From Pseudomonadaceae bacterium (GTDB lineage Bacteria > Pseudomonadota > Alphaproteobacteria > UBA2136 > UBA6156): 64,000 nucleotides of DNA. Below the pieces are notes generated by a model. That model made no database searches. It saw only the letters and a program-made list of their open reading frames with translations, and was not told the origin of the DNA. A program made the position numbers and the translations under genes. The stretch covers positions 441,968 through 505,967 of the forward strand of contig JACKLD010000012.1 of NCBI GenBank assembly GCA_024236095.1. The letters are read 5' to 3'. The number at the start of each line of letters is the position of its first letter. Within the stretch, counting starts at the first letter, position 1. This document shows positions 8,319 to 17,212 of the stretch, piece after piece.

Positions 8319-9099
8319 CTTCAAACCCCGTCACCCCCCGCGTACTCGCCAACACAAAGTCAGCCAGCCGCTTCACTTCGGGCACGTCATTGTCGGCAAG
8401 GCTTTTGGCCCGCTCAACCAGCGGCCCCCCCTTGTCGGCAAACAGAAAGTCAAACGCCTCGTCCAACGCCCCAATCAGGCTGCGCTCGGCCCCTTTGCGC
8501 CGCAACCCCACCAAGTTGAGCCCGCGCAACACCGCGCGCTCGCCCGCCACATTGGCGTAGGGCGGCACGTCATGGTCCACCGCACTGGCACCGCCCACAA
8601 TCGCGCCGGTGCCCACCCGCACGCGCTGATGAATCCCCGAAAGCCCGCCAATCACCACACCGTCTTCCACCACCACATGTCCGGCCAACTGTACGTAATT
8701 GGCGAAAATGCAGTCATCACCCACCACACAGTCATGGGCCACGTGGCTGCCCGCCATCAGCAGGTTGCGGCTACCGATGCGCGTTTCCCCCTTGTCCGCC
8801 GCCGTACCAATGTGCACCGTCACATATTCGCGGATATCATTGTCATCGCCCACCACCAGTGCCGCCTCTTCGCCCTTGTATTTGCGGTCGGGGCTGGGTT
8901 GGCCGAGGCTGGCAAAGGGGTACACCACGTTCCGCGCCCCCAGCGTCGTCTTGCCCGCCACCACCACATGGCTCACCAACCGCGTGCCGTCTCCCAGCAC
9001 CACATCCTTGCCGACGGTACAAAACGGACCAACCTCCACGCCCTCACCCAGCCGTGCCCCATCTTCCACAATCGCCGTGTCATGCACCTTGGCACTCAT
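8308..9099 (-). CDS. lpxA: Acyl-ACP--UDP-N-acetylglucosamine O-acyltransferase
   Basis: 263 aa, family length. First enzyme of lipid A synthesis, acylating the 3-OH of UDP-GlcNAc. The protein shows hexapeptide repeats (left-handed beta-helix) over residues 1-185, including GSHVAHDCVVGDDCIFAN with the catalytic His of the family, then a helical C-terminal domain (GLRRKGAERSLIGALDEAF). It starts in a 4-base ATGA overlap with fabZ. Confidence 0.96.
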   Translation of the reverse strand: MSAKVHDTAIVEDGARLGEGVEVGPFCTVGKDVVLGDGTRLVSHVVVAGKTTLGARNVVYPFASLGQPSPDRKYKGEEAALVVGDDNDIREYVTVHIGTAADKGETRIGSRNLLMAGSHVAHDCVVGDDCIFANYVQLAGHVVVEDGVVIGGLSGIHQRVRVGTGAIVGGASAVDHDVPPYANVAGERAVLRGLNLVGLRRKGAERSLIGALDEAFDFLFADKGGPLVERAKSLADNDVPEVKRLADFVLASTRGVTGFEDAD

Positions 9100-9551
9100 G
9101 CGGCATTCTCCTTCAACACCAATTTCGCGGTAAACGTGGCTTCCACCGCCACATCATCGCCCAAGTATCCAACCCCCTTGAACTTGTAAATCGTCCCCTT
9201 GCGGTTTACCTGTTCCACCTCCTGACGCAACGTCGCTCCCGGCAACACCGGCAGCCTGAACCGCGCATCCTCGACGCCCATGAAGTAAAACAGCGTTTCA
9301 TCGGCCTTTTTGTCCAAACTGACGTTCACCAATATCCCCGCCGCCTGCGCCAAACTTTCCACCGCCAACATCCCCGGCAAAATCGGATACCCCTCAAAAT
9401 GCCCCCTAAACACCGGGTCTTCCGCCGCAAAATGCCGCTCGGCCACCAGCGTTTCGTCGGGCACATAATCCAGAACCCTGTCCACCAGCAACATCGGCGC
9501 CCGATGCGGCAACCGCTCCATAATCTCGGCAAGGTTCAAGACGTTCATCAT
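9096..9551 (-). CDS. fabZ: 3-hydroxyacyl-ACP dehydratase FabZ
   Basis: 151 aa hot-dog-fold enzyme of type II fatty acid synthesis. The motif LPHRAPMLLVDRV carries the active-site His, and GHFEGYPILPGMLAVESLAQAAG carries the catalytic Glu. The stop of the upstream solute-binding protein and the ATG at 9551 share one base (TGATG), implying translational coupling. An ATG at 9548 is an equal alternative. Confidence 0.95.
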   Translation of the reverse strand: MMNVLNLAEIMERLPHRAPMLLVDRVLDYVPDETLVAERHFAAEDPVFRGHFEGYPILPGMLAVESLAQAAGILVNVSLDKKADETLFYFMGVEDARFRLPVLPGATLRQEVEQVNRKGTIYKFKGVGYLGDDVAVEATFTAKLVLKENAA

Positions 9552-10426
9552 CACTCCGGCAGTCGATAGTTGCTACGAACTCTGTAAAACTGGGCTCTTT
9601 CAGGGTCGTACTTATCCATGATCGCATCCACGACGCCATCATACATCAATTCCTTTGTGGCCGTATTAAGAAGCCCCAAAAGATCATGTTCTCCCTTGGC
9701 TACCGAGGCATTGATCTCAATAACCCGCATGGGCTGCTTCAAATATTTAATTTTTCCTGGGTTCGCCTTCATATAAGCCATACCAGAACCGATATCGTTG
9801 AAAACAACATCTGCTTTGCCACTGGCAACCTGCTCAAAGTAAACATCAAGCATTTGCTGGGAAAGAGGGATAAGTTGGGATTTCGGAAACCTCCGTTCCC
9901 TAATAAGGTTTGCAGATTCCCCATCAATCAGGGCGATTCTGACGTCCTCAGAATTCATCCGAGAGATGTCGGCATCAAAACGCGTATCATCAGCCCGCAC
10001 CCAAGCCACCACCGGAAAGAACCCGATAGGGTCAGTATATTCAGCCATTTTTCCACGCAAGGCATTTGACCAGCCACCACTGCACTCCGCATCATAACGC
10101 CCATTTTTCATATCTTCCAAATAGGTCGCCAAATTGATTTCTGTCGACCACTCAATTTTCAACCCCGTAGCTTTTCCAACTTCCTCAAAATAATCAGGAA
10201 CAATCCCCGTAAGCTCCCCCGTCTTGGGGTCTTGAATAACAGAAGGAGGCCAAGCCAAATACCCGCACCGCAACACCCCCGTCCGCATCACCCGTTCATA
10301 GGCGGTTTCCTTGTGCGGGGCGGCAACGCCCTGCGCCCCTTGCCCCGTCCACATGCCCACGGCAAACGCCACCACGGCTGCCACCAACGCCGCCACAAGA
10401 ATTGTCCGCATATCTTTGCCTTTCAT
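9551..10426 (-). CDS. Family 3 solute-binding protein inserted between lpxD and fabZ
   Basis: 291 aa. One N-terminal hydrophobic segment (ILVAALVAAVVAFAVGMW) could be a signal peptide or membrane anchor. The mature part has the amino-acid-binding SBP_bac_3 pattern: RVMRTGVLRCGYLAWPP, TGIVPDYFEEVGKATGLKIEW, LATYLEDMKNGRYDAECSG, YTDPIGFFPVVAWVRADD, VFNDIGSGMAYMKANPGK. No permease or ATPase is nearby, so it may be an orphan binding protein. AT-richer than the lpx genes around it. ATG 10426 is used; ATG 10411 is possible. Confidence 0.85.
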   Translation of the reverse strand: MKGKDMRTILVAALVAAVVAFAVGMWTGQGAQGVAAPHKETAYERVMRTGVLRCGYLAWPPSVIQDPKTGELTGIVPDYFEEVGKATGLKIEWSTEINLATYLEDMKNGRYDAECSGGWSNALRGKMAEYTDPIGFFPVVAWVRADDTRFDADISRMNSEDVRIALIDGESANLIRERRFPKSQLIPLSQQMLDVYFEQVASGKADVVFNDIGSGMAYMKANPGKIKYLKQPMRVIEINASVAKGEHDLLGLLNTATKELMYDGVVDAIMDKYDPERAQFYRVRSNYRLPE

Positions 10427-10447
10427 GGGTTCACATCACGCAAAAGC

Positions 10448-11476
10448 CTACGCCTCGCCTGCCCCGCTGTCACCGCCGTTTGCCGCCTTTTTGCCCTTCT
10501 TCGCCATCCGCGCCAACAAGGCCACCTTGCGCCGCCACTCCATAATCGGCTCGGCCGGAAGCCCCGCCACCACCGCCCCCACCGCGTCAATGCTCTTGGT
10601 GACACCACTGCGCGCCGCCACCATCACGCGGTCGGCCAGCGTAATATGCCCGGCCACGCCCACCTGCCCGCCAATCAGCGTGAATTCCCCCAGCGTGCTG
10701 CTGCCCGCCAAGCCGGTTTGCGCCACAATGCGGCTGCCACGGCCAATCCGCACGTTGTGGCCCACCTGCACTTGGTTATCAATTTTCACCATATCGCCAA
10801 TCACCGTATCGCCCAGCGCCCCGCAATCAATCGTGCTGTTGGCGCCAATTTCCACGTCATCACCCACCACAACACCGCCCACTTGCGGCACCTTCACCAA
10901 TGCCTGCCCGTCCACCGCAAAACCGAAGCCATCCTGACCCATCCGCACCCCGCCATGCACCACGCAGCGCGCCCCCATGCGGGTTTTCAGCAAACTGCAG
11001 TGCGGCCCGATACGGCAATCCTCACCCACCACAACACCTTCCCCCACCACCGTGTGCGCGCCAATGTGCGCCCGCGCCCCCACTTGTGCCCCCGCATATA
11101 CCACCGCCCCCGGCTCAATCCGCGCCGTCGGGTCAACCTCCGCCTTGTCCGAAACCACCGCCTGCGCCGAAACCCCCGCCACCACCGGCGCCACCGGATG
11201 CAACAACGCCAACGCCCGCGCCATCATCACATAAGGGTTGGCACACACCAGCGCCACCGAGCCCTCCGGCACCAACGCGGCTTCAGCTTCCCGCAGCAAC
11301 ACCGCCCCGGCCTTGGTCTCTTGCAACGCCTTTTTATACGCCGGATTTTCCAAAAAACTCAGACTATCCACCCCCGCCTCGCCCAACGGCTTCACCGCCG
11401 AAATCACCCGCCCACCATGCAAAGCCGGGGCATCAAGCCCCAGCTTCCCACACAAGTCGGCCAGCGTCAGTGGCAT
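10448..11476 (-). CDS. lpxD: UDP-3-O-acylglucosamine N-acyltransferase
   Basis: 342 aa, family length. Adds the second acyl chain in lipid A synthesis. An N-terminal uridine-binding domain (about 1-105) precedes long hexapeptide repeats (about 110-290) such as GAVVYAGAQVGARAHIGAHT, with the conserved MVKIDNQVQVGHNVRIG containing the catalytic His. The ATG and the skp stop share a base (TAATG). Confidence 0.96.
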   Translation of the reverse strand: MPLTLADLCGKLGLDAPALHGGRVISAVKPLGEAGVDSLSFLENPAYKKALQETKAGAVLLREAEAALVPEGSVALVCANPYVMMARALALLHPVAPVVAGVSAQAVVSDKAEVDPTARIEPGAVVYAGAQVGARAHIGAHTVVGEGVVVGEDCRIGPHCSLLKTRMGARCVVHGGVRMGQDGFGFAVDGQALVKVPQVGGVVVGDDVEIGANSTIDCGALGDTVIGDMVKIDNQVQVGHNVRIGRGSRIVAQTGLAGSSTLGEFTLIGGQVGVAGHITLADRVMVAARSGVTKSIDAVGAVVAGLPAEPIMEWRRKVALLARMAKKGKKAANGGDSGAGEA

Positions 11477-11997
11477 TACTTGTCCAAAACCGCGTTCGAT
11501 TGCGCCACCACTTCCTTGGTGATGTCGGCCACGCCGTCATTGCTGTAAATCACCAGCGCCTTGGGCAATACCATGTCGTAGCCGCGCTCTTTGGCGATTT
11601 TTTCTACCACACCCTTCACCGCCGTCTCAATCTGGCGACGCAGGTCAAGCTGCTCCTTGTCCAAATTGACGCGGATGGCATCCACCTTGCTGTTCAATGC
11701 CGCAATATCTTTCTGGAAGGCCTGTTCTTCCGCCGCGAATTTGTCAGGGGCCATCACCTTTTGCTGTTCCATCAGCTTCTTTTTCTTTTCCACCAGCGGC
11801 GCTTCCAGCTTTTCCACTTCGGTCAACGCCTTGGCGCGGCTGGCCTTGATACGGTCCATCGCGCGCTTGGCCGCATTGGTGCTGTTCACCGCCTGCTGGC
11901 TGTCCAGCACCGCCACCTTCATATCCGCCGCAAACGCAGGCTGCACCGCCCATGCCGCAAACGCCATCATGGCTGCCAGAAACACCGTCTTTTTCAT
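11476..11997 (-). CDS. skp: Skp/OmpH-family periplasmic chaperone
   Basis: 173 aa. Signal peptide MKKTVFLAAMMAFAAWAVQPAFA, then MKVAVLDSQQAVNSTNAAKRA, and a long charged helical region (about 45-130) that forms the tentacles of Skp. It delivers unfolded outer-membrane proteins to the Bam complex. A GGGGGAAG ribosome site lies just upstream of the ATG. Positioned between bamA and lpxD, as usual. Confidence 0.92.
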   Translation of the reverse strand: MKKTVFLAAMMAFAAWAVQPAFAADMKVAVLDSQQAVNSTNAAKRAMDRIKASRAKALTEVEKLEAPLVEKKKKLMEQQKVMAPDKFAAEEQAFQKDIAALNSKVDAIRVNLDKEQLDLRRQIETAVKGVVEKIAKERGYDMVLPKALVIYSNDGVADITKEVVAQSNAVLDK

Positions 11998-12125
11998 AAG
12001 GACTTCCCCCCTCTTGCTTTTGTTCTTCCCCTCACGGAAACACCCCGCAACCCTACTCCGCCGCCACGCATTTGGCTAGGCCCTGCCATAAATTATGCCA
12101 AAACCTTGCACGCTTCCATCAGCCC

Positions 12126-14402
12126 CTAGAAAGAACTGCCCACCGAGAAGTTGAACATCTGGGTGCGGTCTTCGCTGGCCTTCACCACCGGCATCGCCAG
12201 CGAGAGCTTCAGCGGCCCGATCGGGCTGCGCCAGAAAATCCCGGCCCCCACGCTCATGCGGTAAAGGTCGGCATCAATCACGCCGGATGTGGCGCCCTCA
12301 AAGCTTTTCACAATCCCGCCGTCGTTGAACACCAAACCTTTCACGCCCAAGTCGTCCATGGCACTGCCCAGCGGAAAACTCAGCTCCAGATTGTGGCCGA
12401 CCATGTATTTCCCGCCCAGCGCATCGCCGGTCACCCGGTCGCGGGGGCCAATCCCGTTATACTCAAACCCGCGCAACGCTTGGTTGCTGATGGCATAATG
12501 GTCGTACACCGGCAAATCCTGGCCGAAGTCGTAAATCGCCCCGGCACGCCCGGCGGCACTAAACACCAGGTCGTCCCACACCTCGTGGTGCCACGAGACA
12601 TTGGCCAGTCCTTTCAGGTAATTCACATCGCTGCCCAGCCCGCTGTAATCGGCGGTCAACGCCACGCGGCTGCCGCGTGTCGGGGTCAGGTAGCTGTCAC
12701 GGTTGTCAAACGCCCACGTATTGCTCAGGGTCGCACTGCTGCGCTTGCCCTGCTCACGGCGGATAAACTGGCTGGCCGCACTGCCCACGTTCTCGATCTT
12801 GGTCTCCTTGAAGCCCAAACCGATGGTATTCTTGGTAAACTCCGACATCGGGAAGCCCAGCCGCAGCCCACCGCCGGTGCTCGCCACGTCATAACTCGAT
12901 TCACTCTGGTAGTCGGTCTGCTGGTTGAACAAATCAACCCCGGCCGCCAACTCCTGCCCCATGAAGTACGGCTCGGTAAACGACAGGTTATAATCCTGCT
13001 TGCGTTGCGACACCGCAAACTTCACCGCAACTTCCTGCCCTTTGCCCATAAAGTTGCGCTCGCGCACGTCGGCGGTGGCCAGCAGCCCGTCAAAGGTCGA
13101 GTACCCCGCCCCCACGTTGAACTCGCCGGTCGACTGTTCTTCCACCTTCACGTTCAGGTCAACACGGTCGGGCTGGTCGGTTTCAGCGCGCTCCACATCC
13201 ACTTTCTTGAAATAGTCCAGATACGTCAAACGGTCTTTCGAACGCTTGATTTTGTCGGAAGAAAACGCATCGCCCTCGGCCAAGCGCATTTCACGACGCA
13301 ACACATAATCCCGCGTGCGGGTGTTGCCCTCGATGTTGATGCGGTTCACATACACGCGCGGGCCGGGCGTCACGTTGAACACCACATCCACGGTGCGTGC
13401 TGCCTCGTCTTTGCGGTAGTCGGGCTTCACGTCCAAAAAGGCGAAGCCGCTCTTACCCAGATAATCAATCAGCTTGTCGGTATTGTCGTCCACCCGTCCG
13501 GCATTGAACAACTCGCCCGGCTGCAAGGTCACCAGCGGCTTCAATTCGCTGGTCTGCAAGCCTTCGGCTTCGGCGTTCAGCGCCACATCGATGTTGCCGA
13601 AATCGTACTTGGGCCCTTCAAACACCGTGTAGGTGATGATGAATTCCTTGCTGTCGCGGCTCAGCTCCGCCACCGCACTGGTCACTTGCACATCAGCGTA
13701 GCCACGGCTCAGATAATGGCGACGGACAAGGTCCTTGTCCACTTCCAGCCGCGCCGGATCATACGTATCGCCGCCACTGAGGAAACGCCACCACGCACTG
13801 GTCTTGGTGGCAATCACATCCTGCAGGTCGCCGTCGCTGAAGCGTTGGTTGCCCACAAAGTTGATCCGCGAAATCTTGGTCTTGTCGCCTTCGTCCACCA
13901 CATACACCACGTCCACGCGGTTCTGGTCGCGCTCAATCAGCTGGGCATTCACCGTGGTGGTGAACATCCCCCGGCTGCGATACGCCGCCTGCAACGCCTT
14001 CACGTCGGCCTGCACCTTGGCGGGGCTGTAAATCGCACGGGTTTTCAGCTGGGTCATCTCCTCCAACCGGATGGTGTCGATCGCGTCATTGCCTTCAAAC
14101 GCCACACGGTTCACCAAGGGGTTTTCCACCACCTTCACCGTCACCACCCCCTCGTCAAAACCAACTGCCACGTTGGCGAACAGCCCGGTGGAATACAGGC
14201 CCTTGATAATCCGGCTGCTCGCCGCGGGGCTGTAATCGTCTCCCACCTTGAAGGGCAGATAGCTGCCGATGGTCTCGCTTTCCACGCGCTGGTTGCCTTC
14301 CACCGCAATCTGGCGGATGGCCTCGGCCCATGCCGACAAGCTGATGGCTGAAAGCCCGACCACCATGGCCAGGGCGCTGAAAACACGGGGGGATGTCGTC
14401 AT
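12126..14402 (-). CDS. bamA: Outer membrane protein assembly factor BamA
   Basis: 758 aa. A signal peptide (ends at SAWA, about residue 27) is followed by five POTRA domains (about 30-410, e.g. IRQIAVEGNQRVESETI and YVNRINIEGNTRTRDYVLRREM) and a C-terminal beta-barrel. Barrel motifs include the surface VTGDALGGKYMVGHNLEL region with its VRGF-like ALRGFEYNGIGPRD. The protein ends in Phe. It inserts beta-barrel proteins into the outer membrane. ATG 14402 is chosen because it starts the signal peptide; the frame extends further upstream without support. Confidence 0.95.
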   Translation of the reverse strand: MTTSPRVFSALAMVVGLSAISLSAWAEAIRQIAVEGNQRVESETIGSYLPFKVGDDYSPAASSRIIKGLYSTGLFANVAVGFDEGVVTVKVVENPLVNRVAFEGNDAIDTIRLEEMTQLKTRAIYSPAKVQADVKALQAAYRSRGMFTTTVNAQLIERDQNRVDVVYVVDEGDKTKISRINFVGNQRFSDGDLQDVIATKTSAWWRFLSGGDTYDPARLEVDKDLVRRHYLSRGYADVQVTSAVAELSRDSKEFIITYTVFEGPKYDFGNIDVALNAEAEGLQTSELKPLVTLQPGELFNAGRVDDNTDKLIDYLGKSGFAFLDVKPDYRKDEAARTVDVVFNVTPGPRVYVNRINIEGNTRTRDYVLRREMRLAEGDAFSSDKIKRSKDRLTYLDYFKKVDVERAETDQPDRVDLNVKVEEQSTGEFNVGAGYSTFDGLLATADVRERNFMGKGQEVAVKFAVSQRKQDYNLSFTEPYFMGQELAAGVDLFNQQTDYQSESSYDVASTGGGLRLGFPMSEFTKNTIGLGFKETKIENVGSAASQFIRREQGKRSSATLSNTWAFDNRDSYLTPTRGSRVALTADYSGLGSDVNYLKGLANVSWHHEVWDDLVFSAAGRAGAIYDFGQDLPVYDHYAISNQALRGFEYNGIGPRDRVTGDALGGKYMVGHNLELSFPLGSAMDDLGVKGLVFNDGGIVKSFEGATSGVIDADLYRMSVGAGIFWRSPIGPLKLSLAMPVVKASEDRTQMFNFSVGSSF

Positions 14403-14481
14403 CTGTACGGCACTTCTCTTTTGCCGCACTCTAGCCGCTTTTACACGCCTCGGCAACGCCTTCGCGCACAGCGCAGCCCGA

Positions 14482-15660
14482 TTATTCCGCAGGCCGGGTG
14501 ATAACCGCCTCATCCCTGCCGCCAAACCAGCCCATGCGCTTGGTATCGTTGAAGGTGGAAAACAACGCCAGCATCACAATCAACGCCAATCCCACGCGCA
14601 TCATCCACTCCTGCGCCACGGCGCCCAGCGGCCGCCCGCGCACGCCTTCCAACGCCAGAAACACCAAATGCCCGCCATCCAGAATCGGCAACGGGAACAG
14701 GTTCACGATGCACAAATTGATGGAAATCATCGTCATGAACATCAGCAGCGCAAAGGTGCCGCTGCTGGCGGCTTGGCCGGTCATGTTGGCAATCCCCAGC
14801 GGCCCGCTCAGGTTGTCGGCGCCAATCGCCCCAATCAGCAGCTTGTACAGCGATTTCACGGTGAGGGCGGTCAACTCGTAGGTGCGCTCCGCCGCCCGCC
14901 ACAGTCCGTCCGCCAGCCCATGATGCACCACGAACGTGCTGTAACTGGGCGCCACGCCAATCCGCCCCACCGTGTGGGTATCGCCCAGCAAGTCGGTAAA
15001 GGTGGTGGTCTGCGGCACCAGCGTTGCCGCCATGTCTTGCCCGCCACGCTGCACGGTCATCACCAATTCCTGCCCCGCACGGTCGGAAACATACGTTTGC
15101 AACGCATCCCAATCAGCCACGGCCTCGCCGTTCACCGCCGTCACCACATCGCCCGCCTGCAACACGGCGGCGGCAGGCATGTCGGGCAGAATCTCGCCAA
15201 TCTCCGCCTTCAACTTGTGCTCGCCGGTCAACATCACCGCCACCAGCAACACAAAGCCCAATACAAGGTTGGCCAACGGCCCGGCCACAATCACCCACGC
15301 CCGCTGCAACAGCGTCTTGCTGGCAAACGAAACCGGGTCGACACTCTGCTCGATCGGCTTCAAATCTTCCTGTCCGCGCATCTGCACATAGCCACCCAGC
15401 GGCAACCAGCCGAACTTCCACCGCGTGCCATGCTTGTCGTTCCAGCCGAAAATCTCGCGCCCGAAACCAATGCTGAACGCCTCCACCCGAATCCCCACAC
15501 TGCGCGCCGCCGCATAGTGCCCAAGCTCGTGGAAGAACACCAGAATGCTCAACACCACCAAAAACAACGCCACGGTAAACACCGTATCGCCATAAGGGTA
15601 TTGCTGGGCAAATTCGGCCAAACGGGTCAGCCAGTCACTGTGTGCGGTCATGCTTTCCAT
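14482..15660 (-). CDS. rseP: Site-2 zinc metalloprotease RseP
   Basis: 392 aa intramembrane protease. HELGH in the first membrane segment (about residue 44) binds zinc. A PDZ domain follows (about 135-225, with MPAAAVLQAGDVVTAVNGEAV), and NLFPLPILDGGH near the end supplies the third ligand. Three further hydrophobic segments are seen. It cuts membrane-bound anti-sigma factors and signal peptides. ATG 15660 is used; ATG 15651 is an alternative. Confidence 0.95.
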   Translation of the reverse strand: MESMTAHSDWLTRLAEFAQQYPYGDTVFTVALFLVVLSILVFFHELGHYAAARSVGIRVEAFSIGFGREIFGWNDKHGTRWKFGWLPLGGYVQMRGQEDLKPIEQSVDPVSFASKTLLQRAWVIVAGPLANLVLGFVLLVAVMLTGEHKLKAEIGEILPDMPAAAVLQAGDVVTAVNGEAVADWDALQTYVSDRAGQELVMTVQRGGQDMAATLVPQTTTFTDLLGDTHTVGRIGVAPSYSTFVVHHGLADGLWRAAERTYELTALTVKSLYKLLIGAIGADNLSGPLGIANMTGQAASSGTFALLMFMTMISINLCIVNLFPLPILDGGHLVFLALEGVRGRPLGAVAQEWMMRVGLALIVMLALFSTFNDTKRMGWFGGRDEAVITRPAE

Positions 15661-15717
15661 CCCGCCACCATACCCTCTCCATGATTTGGTGCAACAACAA
15701 ACACTCTACCTGTAAGG

Positions 15718-16221
15718 CTACACCGAGGTCTTCTGGCGCCATAAGCGCCACACCATACTGGCATGCAATCCAATATTGATGAGGTCGTTAACGATACCAC
15801 CATACGACATGTAAATGACATTATGCACCAACCATAAAATACTGGTTCCTACAAACATGGCGCGCAAACGCGCTCCTTGCCAGTGAAACACACCATACCC
15901 CGCCAACATTGTTGCAAAAACCGGCAAAGCGTCAACCCACTGCCGCACCATCCAGATACCCAATACAGCAGGCAAGAAAATGAACCCCCACCGCACCCAC
16001 ACAGGCTGCGGCCACAATGAAGCTGCAAAACGACTCCCTCGAACAGCACTGGCTGCCACCCCGCCCCACGCCCCAAGCAACATGAAATGCAGCGTCCATA
16101 TTGCGCCGCTCAACGCGCCAAACATCTTTAAATGTCTGTCATCCTTGCATAACGGCCCTATCAAACTGACGACAAACGCAACACCACCAATTGCTTGGGC
16201 CAAAACATGAACAACATCCAT
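15718..16221 (-). CDS. YgjV-like inner membrane protein
   Basis: 167 aa with about five hydrophobic segments. The start FVVSLIGPLCKDDRHLKMFGALSGAIWTLHFMLLGAW and the later LRAMFVGTSILWLVHNVIYMSYGGIVNDL match the YgjV-type family of small membrane proteins with a conserved N-terminal pair of segments. Its function is unknown. It starts 3 bases after the uppS stop and is followed by rseP after 57 bases. It occupies the place where cdsA and dxr usually stand. Base composition is AT-richer than its neighbours. Confidence 0.7.
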   Translation of the reverse strand: MDVVHVLAQAIGGVAFVVSLIGPLCKDDRHLKMFGALSGAIWTLHFMLLGAWGGVAASAVRGSRFAASLWPQPVWVRWGFIFLPAVLGIWMVRQWVDALPVFATMLAGYGVFHWQGARLRAMFVGTSILWLVHNVIYMSYGGIVNDLINIGLHASMVWRLWRQKTSV

Positions 16222-16224
16222 AGG

Positions 16225-16938
16225 TTATCCACCCATATTTTCAACAACACCCCCAAACCGCCGCTCCCGTCCCATAAAATCGTCGAGCGCGCTTTGCAAT
16301 TCTTCCGCCCCGAAGTCCGGCCACGCCACCTTGGTAAACACCAACTCCGCATAGGCCAGTTGCCATAAAAGAAAGTTCGAAAGCCGCTGCTCCCCACTGG
16401 TCCGAATCATCAGGTCGACATCCGGCACCCCTGCCGTATCCAGCGCATCTCCAAACCGCGCTTCGTCAATCTCACCGCTTTCCGCTGCCAGTTTGCGCGC
16501 CGCCCGCACAATCTCGTCCCGCCCGCCGTAGTTGATGGCAAACAACGCCGTCAATTTGGTATTCCCCGCCGTCTTGGCTTCCGCTTCCTCCATCATCGCC
16601 ACAATGTCGGCCCCAAGCCTTTCCTTGTCCCGCGCCCCAATGAACCGCACCCGCACCCCCTGCTCGCCCAACTTGCCAAGCTCCTTGCCGAAGTACAAAC
16701 GGAACAGCTTGAACAACCCGCCAACCTCTTCCTGCGAACGCTTCCAGTTCTCGGTGGAAAACGCATAAAACGTGGCATACGGAATCCCCTCCCGCACCAA
16801 CTGTTCGCACACCTTGCGGACACTCTCCACGCCCTGCCGATGCCCTTCCAGCCGCGGCATCCCCCGCGCCTTGGCCCAGCGGCCATTACCATCCATGATA
16901 AACGCGACATGCTGCGGCATCGGACGGGTCTCTGTCAT
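16225..16938 (-). CDS. uppS: Undecaprenyl diphosphate synthase (cis-prenyltransferase)
   Basis: 237 aa. Condenses isopentenyl diphosphates onto farnesyl diphosphate to give the wall-lipid carrier. The active-site motif FIMDGNGRWAKARG is at residues 13-26 (Asp16 binds Mg), GHRQGVESVR and FYAFSTENWKRS follow, and the C-terminal DLMIRTSGEQRLSNFLLWQLAYAEL is diagnostic. Located between frr and the ygjV-like gene. Confidence 0.96.
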   Translation of the reverse strand: MTETRPMPQHVAFIMDGNGRWAKARGMPRLEGHRQGVESVRKVCEQLVREGIPYATFYAFSTENWKRSQEEVGGLFKLFRLYFGKELGKLGEQGVRVRFIGARDKERLGADIVAMMEEAEAKTAGNTKLTALFAINYGGRDEIVRAARKLAAESGEIDEARFGDALDTAGVPDVDLMIRTSGEQRLSNFLLWQLAYAELVFTKVAWPDFGAEELQSALDDFMGRERRFGGVVENMGG

Positions 16939-16989
16939 GGCTATCGGCTTTACGGGAAAACCCTTTCCTTGGCAAGCACGGGGACATAG

Positions 16990-17024
16990 CGGGTTATAGG
17001 ATTAACGGATTACGGGACTAACGG
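16990..17024. repeat. Degenerate direct repeats of the ATTACGGG/TAACGG type
   Basis: Short units of the form GGGTTATAGG, ATTAACGG, ATTACGGG and ACTAACGG follow one another. A related array of TAACCCGT units lies at 62317-62345 on the plus strand. These look like decayed short tandem repeats in non-coding DNA. Confidence 0.4.
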
Positions 17025-17056
17025 AGGTGCATTGTCCACTGAAAAAGGGGAAACAA

Positions 17057-17177
17057 TGGGGGTCAAGGGGGCAAAGCCCCCTTACGCCGGAGGCGTCATT
17101 CCAGCCCCGCCAAGCCAAAGCAACGGCGACTGACGGACAGCTGGAACCCAATGCCCAACGAACCTGTTCCCCTAAAG
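17057..17177 (+). repeat. Type A dispersed repeat, copy 1 (intergenic, between uppS and frr)
   Basis: About 121 bp. It starts with the hairpin GGGGGC-AAA-GCCCCC, then CGCCGGAGGCG, then the GTCATTCCAGC / GCTGGAACCCAATG inverted pair separated by a CAAAGCAACGGCGACTGACG core, and ends in CTGTTCCCCTAAAG. Related copies are at 39796, 41017, 46728 and (partial) 47679. Confidence 0.9.
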
Positions 17178-17212
17178 ACAGCCTCCAACGGCGCTAACCC
17201 GTTAACCCGGCC

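Noticed and set aside
12072..14351. Long plus-strand frame opposite bamA (and similar ones opposite uvrD, ftsI and cheA)
   Set aside because: Antisense frames in GC-rich DNA; they are His/Arg/Pro-rich with no family pattern, while the opposite strand carries clear conserved genes.
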